From the NCBI GenBank assembly GCA_963383645.1, contig OY726563.1, forward strand, positions 31,973,575-32,037,574: a DNA stretch of 64,000 bases, in the 5' to 3' direction. This DNA is from Muscardinus avellanarius. Lineage: Eukaryota; Chordata; Mammalia; Rodentia; Gliridae. This document shows positions 55,733 through 64,000 of the stretch, in pieces. The notes under the pieces are model-generated. The model searched no databases, was not told the origin of the DNA, and saw nothing but the letters and a program-made list of their open reading frames with translations. The translations under genes were made by a program, and so were the position numbers. The first letter of the stretch is position 1. Every line of letters begins with the position of its first letter.

Positions 55733-55930
55733 GTAGCTGCGGTGTACACCTGTAATTCTAGTACTTGGAGGCAGAGACAAAAGGATGACAAGTTCAAGGC
55801 CAGACTGAAATTTAGGCTCTCAGGAACATACTGAGAGACCCTGTTTCCAAATAAAAAGTAAAATAAGGCTGGAGTGGAAGTATAACTCAGTGGTAGAGGA
55901 GCCCTTGGTTTAATACTCAATTCCAGATCG
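55733..55930 (+). mobile_element. B1-dID SINE, diverged
   Basis: A sense copy with a shortened B1 start (gtagctgcggtgtacacctg) and an ID half reading ggaagtataactcagtggta. Confidence 0.78.
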
Positions 55931-55939
55931 ATAGATATA

Positions 55940-56000
55940 TGAGAGAGGAAGAGAGAGAGAGAGAGAGAGAGAGACTGACAGACAGAGACAGAGAGACAGA
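55940..56000. repeat. (GA)n / GACA microsatellite
   Basis: A purine-rich (GA)n run passing into gacagacagagaca units, next to the SINE tail. Confidence 0.9.
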
Positions 56001-56832
56001 GAACAGAAATAAATATGGTGCTGAGGAACGATAAACATTTGATTAGTTGATTCAAAGTTTAGTGGGGTTAATGGGATATAGAATATATTTTTATAAGTTC
56101 ATAAGTATATAAACTTCAAATGTGCAGAGGTATAGTTGCTTTAACATTAGCTCTCCAGTGCAAAGAATATATGATTGATGCTCAAAAATATTTGTTAAGA
56201 GACAAAATTAACAAACAAGTGGACCATTTTGCTTTGGAGGTCAACACCAGGTGTTGGTTTTGTTTTCTTAACCTTGGCCCTGGACATGCTGATCAGCACT
56301 TATCCTAATGTCAGCAGTGTATGAATCGGGTCATAGGTAGGCAAACAGTGAGGGACATCGGGGATGTCTTTGCTATGTCTCTGCTGCCAAGAGTGTCACA
56401 TGCGGTTGGAGTTTGGGTAAGGAAAATAAATACTTGAAGAAGAAAAGTCTTGCATGATCACTATAATGAATACTTTAGCAGAGAATGGAGGGACAAACAT
56501 AAAGAGATTGAGGTGACATTTTGAAAATAGAGCTAGTTTGATTGGAAATGGAATGGATTTTCGACAGGTCAGCAACTTCTAAGCTTTTCTATGAAATACA
56601 CTTTAATGTTGTTCTCCACAAAGTAACTTGAAATTAATCCCTGGAATCCCCGATCAGAGCCTCAGGCATCAGGACTCAGTTGTAAGCACAGTGCAGCTGA
56701 AACCTCTTGTTTTAAAAATTCATTGTAGAAATATTATAGATTTTATTAAAATTAGTCTCTCCAGTGATATAAAATATTTGCAAATTTGAACAATAGGATC
56801 TTATACATATGTCCATGTAGATGTTGTACTAA
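56001..56832. other. unique intergenic DNA
   Basis: No repeat or gene recognised. Confidence 0.4.
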
Positions 56833-57043
56833 AGCCAGGCATGGTGGTGCACGCTTGTAGTCCCAGCATTTGGGAAGCTGAGACAGGAGGATCACGGTTT
56901 GAGGACAGCCTCAGCTACTACTTAGTGAGCCCCTTTGCAACTCAGTGAGACCCTGTTTCAAAATAAATAACGAAAAATTAGGGCTGGGGGTGTAGCTTGA
57001 AGGTAGAATACCCCTGGGTTCCATCCCAGTACCACAAAAATGA
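56833..57043 (+). mobile_element. B1-dID SINE
   Basis: A sense dimer with a small 'ctacta' duplication in the B1 part. It ends ccatcccagtaccac and a short A tail. Confidence 0.9.
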
Positions 57044-57344
57044 AAAAAGATAATGTAACTTCCTGTTGGCTGCATGGAAGAAAAATTTTCCCATTTATTA
57101 TAGTTCTGTTTAGTTACTGGTTCAATAATTAGATCTTTTATCTAGTTACAAATTTTAGGGCACATCACTCAGAATGTTAGTAAGTAAAAATATCTGTTGA
57201 TTCTAGTTTATTTTAACAGTTATGGCACACCAAGTTCAATATGAAATGCAAATATATGCAAAAGCCAAATGCAGGAACAAATGGATAAATTTGCTAATTG
57301 CTTGGCATTTAAAAACAAAACCACTGTGTGGCTAGTATATAAAT

Positions 57345-57358
57345 ATAAATATATATAT

Positions 57359-57440
<82 letters not shown>
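57345..57440. repeat. (AC)n(AT)n compound microsatellite
   Basis: A short AT run, then CATA units, (AC)14 and about (AT)23. Confidence 0.95.
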
Positions 57441-57442
<2 letters not shown>

Positions 57443-57607
57443 CTACCAGTTATAAACTTTCTTTGTTCCAAATTTGATGCAAGTAGATTAGGGTTGTAAT
57501 TTATCACATATACACATTAAAAGGTGGATTATTTGAGACAGTGACTGTATTGAACATTTTTATTAACCTTTCTCTCTGTAATTATGCTTATATATAATTA
57601 AAAGAGA

Positions 57608-57806
57608 GCCAGATATGATGGCGCACACTTGTAATCCTACCATTTGGGAGGCTGAGACAGGAGGATCGCGGTTTTCAGACAGCTTCAGCTACTTAGTGAG
57701 GTCCTTTGCAACTCAGTGAGCCCCTGTTTCCAAATAAAGAATAAAAAATAGGGCTGGGGTATAACTCAGAGGTAGAATGCCCCTGGGTTCCATCCTCAGT
57801 ACTACA

Positions 57807-57845
<39 letters not shown>

Positions 57846-57847
57846 AT
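57608..57847 (+). mobile_element. B1-dID SINE with (AAAT)n tail
   Basis: A sense dimer from gccagatatgatggcgcaca. About 11 AAAT units form its tail. Confidence 0.9.
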
Positions 57848-57887
57848 AGTTATTTTCATTTCCTTTTACAAAAAATGTAGTCTCAGT

Positions 57888-58059
57888 CAGGCGTGGTGGT
57901 GCACACCTGTAATCCTAGTACTTGGAGAGGCTGAGACAGGAGGATTGCAGTTTCAAGGCCAGCCTCAGCAACTTAGTGAGATTCTGTTTCAAAATAAAAT
58001 ATAAAATATAGGGCTGGAGGTATAGCTCAGAGGTAAAACACCCCTAGGTTCAATCCCTG

Positions 58060-58096
<37 letters not shown>

Positions 58097-58110
58097 ACAC
58101 ACATAAAAAA
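57888..58110 (+). mobile_element. B1-dID SINE with (AC)n tail
   Basis: A sense dimer whose tail is an (AC)n microsatellite (58063-58103). Confidence 0.88.
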
Positions 58111-58112
58111 TG

Positions 58113-58335
58113 TAGTCCCCAAATGGAAATGGTGGCACATGCCTGTAATCTTAGTATTTGGGAGGCTGAGACAAAGAGGATTGCAGGTTTGAGACTAGCC
58201 TGAACAACTTAGCGAGACTCTCAGCAACCTAGTGAGATCTTGTTACAAAACAAAACAAAATTCAAAAAGGGGCTGGGGGTGTAGCTTGGAGGTAGAATGC
58301 CCCTGGGTTCAATCCCTAGCACCATACATACAAAC
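58113..58335 (+). mobile_element. B1-dID SINE
   Basis: A sense dimer, third in a row on the same strand, with the fuller 'cttagcgagactctcagcaa' segment. Confidence 0.87.
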
Positions 58336-58389
58336 AGAATGTAGTTCCAAGATTGACAGAATAATGGAAGGATCAGTAGAACAGCGCAT

Positions 58390-58573
58390 TTTTTTATACT
58401 GAGGACTAAACCCAGGAGCATTCTACCTCTGAGCTATACTCTCAGTCCTTTTTATTTTTTGATTTGAAAACAGGGTCTCCCTAGGTTGTCGAGGCTGGCC
58501 TCAGACCTGTAATCCTCCTGTCTCCGCCTTTCAAGTAGTAGATTATAGATGTGCACCACCATACCTGGATGAA
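58390..58573 (-). mobile_element. B1-dID SINE
   Basis: A reverse dimer (actgaggactaaacccagga to caccaccatacctgg), shortened in the middle. Confidence 0.85.
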
Positions 58574-59395
58574 TTTTAATGGCTATTTGGTAGTCATGAG
58601 GTCCTTGTTGGGCAACATATAAAGGTAGATTTCACAAATAATTGTATAGTTGAGGAGTTTCATGACTATTTGAAAATACATAAAATACACAGAATGAGGT
58701 ATCAAAACCACTAACACTGATCTCCTTTTTTCACTTTCATCATCTATTTGAATGAAGACCCCCCAAAGACACAGGAATCAGATTCAGACAAAACTAAAGC
58801 TGGGAGAGGTGGTTAGGCTGGAGTACTGGGTAATATGTTAGATGGCAAAATGAAGATCTAAAGATAATGTCCCAGATTGGAATTAGGAAACAAAAGCAAC
58901 AAGATTAAAACTAACAGATGAATGCAGATTTTTCATTAAAGGCTTTAAATTTAATAGCATGAGCATAAGATGAAGGAGATCTCAGAAATTCTTATGAAAA
59001 TGACCTAGGGGATTCCGTTAGTCCCAAGTTTAATACAAATAATCCAAAAGCAATCCAAAAAGCTATCATTCCTTTGGCTATATAAATTACAGAAGGAGGA
59101 GTAGCCCATTTTCTTCCTCTCTTCGGCCTGTACCAGGGGAGGAGTATTGTTTTGGATTCATTGGATTCTGGGACATGATTATGCCACACTTCCCAGTGGG
59201 CACAATCACTGTGTGTTAGCAGATCAGAAGTTGGACGTGGACATCTTATTGCTTTCTCTGAAGTACTGCTGAAGTGGAAAGGTTAAGTAACTACTCCCTT
59301 TGGGAGGCTCACTCTTCTTCTTTCTCATTCCTTTCCTATCCAAATGGCAGAAATGATAAGCCAACTCAGGACCTACTCTCTTGCAGCATTATCTA
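58574..59395. other. unique intergenic DNA
   Basis: The only repeat-free gap of any size between 57.6 and 61.9 kb. No gene recognised. Confidence 0.4.
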
Positions 59396-59435
59396 ACCAA
59401 CCAACCAACCAACCAACCAACCAACCAACCAACCA
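59396..59435. repeat. (CCAA)10 microsatellite
   Basis: Ten near-perfect CCAA units, followed by a pyrimidine-rich (CTTC)n tract (59464-59534). Confidence 0.93.
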
Positions 59436-59535
59436 ATTAACTTCTTCCTTGTCCCTTTTTCTTTTCCTTTTCCTCCTTCCTTCCTTCCTCCCTTCCTTCC
59501 TTCTTTTCTTCCTCCCTTCCTCTCTTCCTTCCTTA

Positions 59536-59738
59536 TTCCTGATACTGGAAATGGAACCCAGGGGCATTCTACCTCTGAGCGACACCTCTAGCCCTATTTT
59601 ATTTTTAATTTGAAACAGAGTTTCACTGTGTTGCTGAGGGTCTCACTAAATTGCCAGAGCTGGCCTCTAGCTACCATCCTCCTGTCTCAGCCACTCAAGT
59701 ACTGGGATGACAGGCATGTGCCACCATGCCTGGCTTAC
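59536..59738 (-). mobile_element. B1-dID SINE
   Basis: A reverse dimer whose tail is the pyrimidine tract to its left. Confidence 0.87.
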
Positions 59739-59967
59739 TATTTTTTCCCTCTATGGGTCTGGAGTATGGTAGGGTCCAAAATTTGGAGATAGAAGAAACA
59801 GTACCAGGCCTCACTCACAACATGTTTTGGCCTGAAGGCATTCAGATTAAGTAATCTAAGAAAAAGAGTGTGTACCATGTGGTTCGGCCTGAACATCAGA
59901 ATCAGAATATCTTTTGAGGGACTTGAGATCTATACTCAGAAAGCAAGAAAGATTTATTTCATTTATT

Positions 59968-59979
59968 TCTTTCTTTCTT

Positions 59980-60026
<47 letters not shown>

Positions 60027-60027
60027 T
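59968..60027. repeat. (TTTC)n(TC)n microsatellite
   Basis: Pure pyrimidine tail of the next reverse SINE. Confidence 0.92.
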
Positions 60028-60232
60028 TTTGTGAAAATGGGGATGGAACCCAGGGCATTCTATGTCCGAGTTACATCCCCAGCCCTATTTTTTATTCTTC
60101 ATTTTGAAACAGAGTCTCACTGAATTGCAAAGGGCCTCAATAAGTAGCTGAGGCTGTATGTGAACCATGATCCTCCTGTCTCAGCCTTCCGGATTCTGGG
60201 ATTACAAGCATTCGATACCATGCCAGGCTCTT
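60028..60232 (-). mobile_element. B1-dID SINE
   Basis: A reverse dimer from gtgaaaatggggatggaacc to ataccatgccaggct. Confidence 0.88.
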
Positions 60233-60237
60233 TACTT

Positions 60238-60324
60238 TCTTCTTCTTCTTCTTCTTCTTCTTCTTCTTCTTCTTCTTCTTCTTCTTCTTCTTCTTCTTCT
60301 TCTTCTTCTTCTTCTTCTTCTTCT
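60238..60324. repeat. (TTC)29 trinucleotide repeat
   Basis: About 29 uninterrupted TTC units (GAA on the other strand), then an impure part and a (TTA)n run (60342-60369). Together they form the tail region of the next reverse SINE. Confidence 0.95.
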
Positions 60325-60370
60325 CCTCCTTCTTATTCTTCATTATTATTATTATTATTATTATTATTAA

Positions 60371-60576
60371 TTTTTTGCAGTATTGGAGATGGAACCCAGG
60401 GGCATTCTACTACTGAGCTATAACCCCAGCCTGTTTTTTAATTCTTTATTTGGAAACAGGGTCTCACTGTGTTGCAAAGGGCCTCACTAAGTAGCTGAGG
60501 CTGTTCTTGAACCTCTATCCTCCTGTCTCAGCCTTCCAAATGCTGGGGTTACAAGTGTGCGCCACCATGCCTGGCA
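60371..60576 (-). mobile_element. B1-dID SINE
   Basis: A reverse dimer (ttttttgcagtattggagat to ccaccatgcctggc) with a trinucleotide-repeat tail. Confidence 0.9.
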
Positions 60577-60776
60577 CTTTCCTTTTATTATTATTTGTTG
60601 TGCTTCTTTGTATCTCTTTCAAGTACCTTTGAAGGGAGGATTGCAATATTTAAAGTGGGATATATATGTTCTTGGATTCTCAAGTCATGATGCCACTCAA
60701 CAGACCAGTACCCTAATGCCTCCATTGTCTCTAGCAGATGGATTGAAGGGACAGTTGTAAGAGTTACTATCCCTAT

Positions 60777-60902
60777 GCTGGTCATGATGGTACACACTTG
60801 TAATCCCAGTACTTGGAGACAGAGACAGGAGAATCACAGGTTCAAAGGTATCCTCAGCAATGTCAGGAGACTCTTAGTAACTTAGCAAGATCCTGTTTCA
60901 AA
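60777..60902 (+). mobile_element. outer B1-dID SINE, left part
   Basis: The B1 half of a copy interrupted after ttcaaaaatagaaagta. It continues at 61090. Confidence 0.85.
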
Positions 60903-60913
60903 AATAGAAAGTA

Positions 60914-61089
60914 AGCCGGGCGTGGTGGTGCACGCTCGTAATCCCCAAGCTTCGGAGGCGGACACAGGAGGATCACTTGGGAGGTCCAAATAAAAATATA
61001 AAATAGGTCTTGGAGTGTAGCCCGGAGATAGAAGGGTTTCCAGGAACCCCAGCACCACCACCACCAAAAAAAAAAAAAAAAAAAATAAT
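60914..61089 (+). mobile_element. short B1-dID subfamily SINE, nested and internally deleted
   Basis: The short form (gccgggcgtggtggtgcacg) lacks the hairpin segment. Perfect target-site duplication aatagaaagta (60903-60913 and 61090-61100). Confidence 0.92.
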
Positions 61090-61152
61090 AATAGAAAGTA
61101 CAAAGGGCTGGGGGTATAGCTCAGAGGTAGAATGCTCCAGGTTTCAATCCCC

Positions 61153-61196
<44 letters not shown>
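61090..61196 (+). mobile_element. outer B1-dID SINE, right part with (AC)n tail
   Basis: The ID half of the copy that begins at 60777. It ends in an (AC)n run (61157-61195). Confidence 0.85.
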
Positions 61197-61199
<3 letters not shown>

Positions 61200-61333
61200 T
61201 TAATATCCCTGTATCTTCCAGAATACATTTTGACCCATTGTATATCTCTATGTAGGTGTCCAATAGGCACTTCAAGATTTGGTTTCAGAATTTAACTTAT
61301 CCCTTTGAACATTTTCTTTTGACTCTTCAATTA

Positions 61334-61378
61334 TACCACTGTTTTATTTTATTTTATTTTATTTTATTTTATTTTATT
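61334..61378. repeat. (TTTTA)n microsatellite
   Basis: About nine TTTTA units, the tail of the next reverse SINE. Confidence 0.93.
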
Positions 61379-61563
61379 GTGGTACTGGGGATTGAACCCA
61401 GGGGCATTCAGCCTCTGAGCTACACCTTCAGACCAATTTTATTGTTTTCTTTTTTTAAAAAAAAAACAGGGTGTTGCTAGGTTGCTGAGGCTGTCCTCCA
61501 TCCTGCAATCTTCCTGTTTTAGCCCCCCCAAAAAGAACTGAGGGCATGAAACACCAGGCTTGG
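61379..61563 (-). mobile_element. B1-dID SINE
   Basis: A reverse dimer, diverged at its B1 end (aactgagggcatgaaacacc). Confidence 0.82.
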
Positions 61564-61710
61564 CTCCCTTATCACTTGCTTGCTTACCATGCTTGCTGCT
61601 ATTTGAATTATTTTCTGTTCATTGAAGATATCACCATCTACTTTGTTACCTGGTTCCTTCAACTTTCCCATTTAGTTGGCAACCAAATCCTGTCATAAAA
61701 TTCTATTCTT

Positions 61711-61920
61711 TTTTTTTTTTTTTGCAGGTGTGGGGATGGAACCCAGGGGCATTCTAACTCCTAGCTACACCCCCTGCCCTTTTTATTCTTTATTTTGAAA
61801 CAGGGTCTCACTAAGTCAGAGGGCCTCACTAAGTAGCTTGAGGCTGTCTGCAAACCGCGATCCTCTGGTCTCAGCCTCCTAAATGCTGGGATTACAAGTG
61901 TGCGCCACCATGCCCGGCTG
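61711..61920 (-). mobile_element. B1-dID SINE
   Basis: A reverse dimer. The flanks ttctattcttt and ctctattcttt suggest a target-site duplication. Confidence 0.9.
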
Positions 61921-62283
61921 AACTCTATTCTTTCTTATTCAATTTACCATTACTATTGGTCACTTGGATTATTTTCAGTCATGACCTATATTTTCATTCC
62001 TCCCACAATGCTTGGCACATAGTGACTGACTATGGAAAATATAACTTTCATGTTTACCTTCAAAGTTGGATGGAACATGATATTCAAGAGATGATAAATT
62101 TTTTTGGTTGCTTTGGATATCAAAGAGGCATATTTTTATTAGTATGAGATAGAACATACAACAGATTGATTTCAGCTATGGTATAAACCACTTCATGATT
62201 CTTTGAGCTCTTCATAATTTTGACTATTCCTGAAGGACTAGGTAGGGACTGGGGAAGGGTTTTGTTAAAAGAAATCTGGGATC

Positions 62284-62482
62284 TGGGCATGGTGATGTAC
62301 ACATGTAACCCTAATACTTGGGAGGCTGAGACAGGAGGATCACAGGTTTAAGGCTAGCCTCAGCAACATAGTGTGACTCTTAGCAACTTAGCAAGACCCT
62401 GTTTCCAAACAAGAAATATCAAGGGCTGGATGTGTAGAATGCCCCGGAGTTCAATCTCCAGTACCACACACACACACAAAAT
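62284..62482 (+). mobile_element. B1-dID SINE
   Basis: A sense dimer with a deletion in the ID half (gctggatgtgtagaatgccc). Confidence 0.85.
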
Positions 62483-62569
62483 GAGTCTTGTTTTGCTAAA
62501 AATGTCAGACAATAAAATTTCTTACTCTAAGATTTGTGATTTATATGTTCATTTTAGAAATTTATGTAA

Positions 62570-62782
62570 GCTGGGCGTGGTGGCGCACGCTTGTAATCCC
62601 AGCATCGGGGAGGCTGAGACCGGAGGATCATGGTTTGCAGACAGCCTCAGCTACTTAGTGAGGCCCTCTACAACTTAGTGAGATCCTGTTTCAAAATAAA
62701 GAATAAAAAATAGGGCAGAGGGTTGTTGCTTGGAGGTAGAATGCCTCTGGGTTTCATCCCCAGACCCACACAAAAAAATAAG
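62570..62782 (+). mobile_element. B1-dID SINE
   Basis: A sense dimer with the target-site duplication tttatgtaa (62561-62569 and 62783-62791). Confidence 0.93.
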
Positions 62783-62791
62783 TTTATGTAA

Positions 62792-63725
62792 AGTCCAAAA
62801 TATTAATGACACTCATTCTGACTGGTAAAATTAGAGATAATATTTTCTACTTGCGACACTTTTGCATTTTAAAAGTTCTTCAAAATAAAAGTTTATTATT
62901 CTCAAAATAAGATAAATTTAATTGTGAATTAAACACAAAGGTGATTTATGGTTATTTGGTAAACTTAGTATGTACTGATTAAAAAAGATAAAAGAGAACA
63001 CTTTTATCTCCTTTGAGTGTGAAATGAACATAACCTTTTATTATCTATTTCAAAGACTCATTTTTGTTACTATATGTATGTCAATGGTTAGTTTGCTCTA
63101 GGTCTTCCTGTACGTGACAGTACCTTAAACATTCTGGAAGTACAGGCCACTTTTATGTAAAAGAAGTTTGCATGCAGGCAGCTGGAGGTGGTATGGTGGC
63201 TTCACAATGTCGGGAACCAATACTCCTTAACCTTGTTCAGCTATGTGTGGCTTCAATTCCTGAGGTCACTTCATGATGTAAAGTACCTACCAAATGCCAG
63301 CCTTATATATGTTTTCTGAACAGTGGGAAAGAGAAAGGGGAATAATGTGGGCACACCTCTTTAGTTTAAATACCTTCCCAGAAATATCAGATAACACTTT
63401 TGTAGAAATTTCCATAAAGTCATACCAAGTTGCAAAGAATTCTCTCTTGGGTAGGGGAAGGAATCAGGGCCTTGTTTTTAATGAAGAATAAGAGAACAGA
63501 TATTGGGAAGCTAATAGCTGTCTCTGTTTTACTTACTGACTAAAGGTAAGCTTAATACAGAATCATTAAGGAAATGTCACTGGCCATAGCTTCTTTGCTA
63601 ATAGTTTTAGGAACTTTCTATTGGACTCCATTTATTTAGATTAGTCAACTCTTATTTATTATTAAGCTACTACTTGTATTATTTTTGCATTATTTTTATA
63701 AAATATATGTGTACCTTCTCTGCGG
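62792..63725. other. unique intergenic DNA
   Basis: No repeat or gene recognised. Confidence 0.4.
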
Positions 63726-63727
63726 GG

Positions 63728-63842
63728 TTGTAATAAGTATTAAATGAGATAATATACCAAAAAACTTGAAAGAGCATCTGATGTATATTAAGTGCTCAGT
63801 ACCTCATTAATAGCTGATACTTGATTAATATTACTATTTGTA
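63728..63842 (+). mobile_element. MIR SINE 3' part
   Basis: The order 'gttgtaataagtattaaatg', 'gagataatatacc', 'agtgctcagtacctcattaa' follows the MIR 3' half. Confidence 0.6.
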
Positions 63843-64000
63843 AAAGAATACAAATGGAAATGAAGACAGTCTCTGCTTTAAGTCCCTTCTCTTCTGGCAG
63901 AGAAGATAAGGCGCATAGCCATGAAATAACTTCAGAATGAGAGTGCAGTTAGTTAAAAGTCAGATGTTGTGGAGCAGAGTGCATAATTTGTAAAAATTTA

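Noticed and set aside
59396..59435. Telomere-like or satellite array
   Set aside because: It is a simple CCAA tetranucleotide microsatellite, not TTAGGG or a satellite monomer.

Overview
This is a mammalian window. It almost certainly comes from a squirrel-family rodent (Sciuridae), on the X chromosome. The main evidence is about 65 copies of a dimeric SINE: a 7SL-derived B1-like left half joined to a tRNA-like ID right half (the B1-dID or MEN type known from squirrels). Copies lie on both strands and many have clear target-site duplications. Older mammalian repeats (MIR, L2, L1M, MLT1 LTRs, Tigger, hAT-Charlie) fill much of the rest. There is no bacterial-style gene organisation, CRISPR array or viral coding region.

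The only protein-coding gene I can support is MID1IP1 (MIG12, a Spot14 relative), on the + strand. Its coding sequence is a single exon at 21887-22441 (184 codons). It sits in a CpG-rich region of about 1.6 kb with a TATA box at 21195. The inferred transcript has a short AUG-free leader split by a small intron (21353-21624), a perfect Kozak start and a 3' UTR of about 0.9 kb. Polyadenylation signals lie at 23320 and 23393. Three canonical CACGTG E-boxes lie 370-550 bases upstream of the TATA box. A second promoter-like GC-rich patch (octamer, CCAAT box) lies near 17.8-18.1 kb and may serve an upstream noncoding first exon. In human, MID1IP1 lies in a gene-poor part of Xp11.4, which fits the absence of other genes here.

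Layout: 0-8.9 kb holds SINEs, an old L1, a Tigger transposon and a 68-bp perfect palindrome. 8.93-10.32 kb holds one insertion with a perfect 16-bp target-site duplication: a non-coding retroelement with a GC-rich head, a 50-bp tandem monomer array, a G-rich 3' module and an A-rich tail. Its plan resembles a primate SVA or an L1 5'UTR-3'UTR deletion derivative, and it is the most novel-looking object here. 10.3-17 kb is mostly old or unique DNA with a strong Z-DNA tract at 15.07 kb. 17.6-23.4 kb is the MID1IP1 locus. 24-41.7 kb mixes SINEs, two MLT1-type LTRs, L2 and MIR, and has a triple-nested locus at 33.6-34.3 kb. 41.7-45.8 kb is SINE-poor and has an L1 split by a MER20-like element. 46.8-48.4 kb is an antisense L1 followed by an LTR. 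51-63 kb is SINE-dense, with a 29-unit TTC repeat and a three-part SINE inserted as one unit.

Repeat family names come from recalled consensus sequences, not from a database search. Edges of repeats without a visible target-site duplication are accurate to roughly 10-30 bases.
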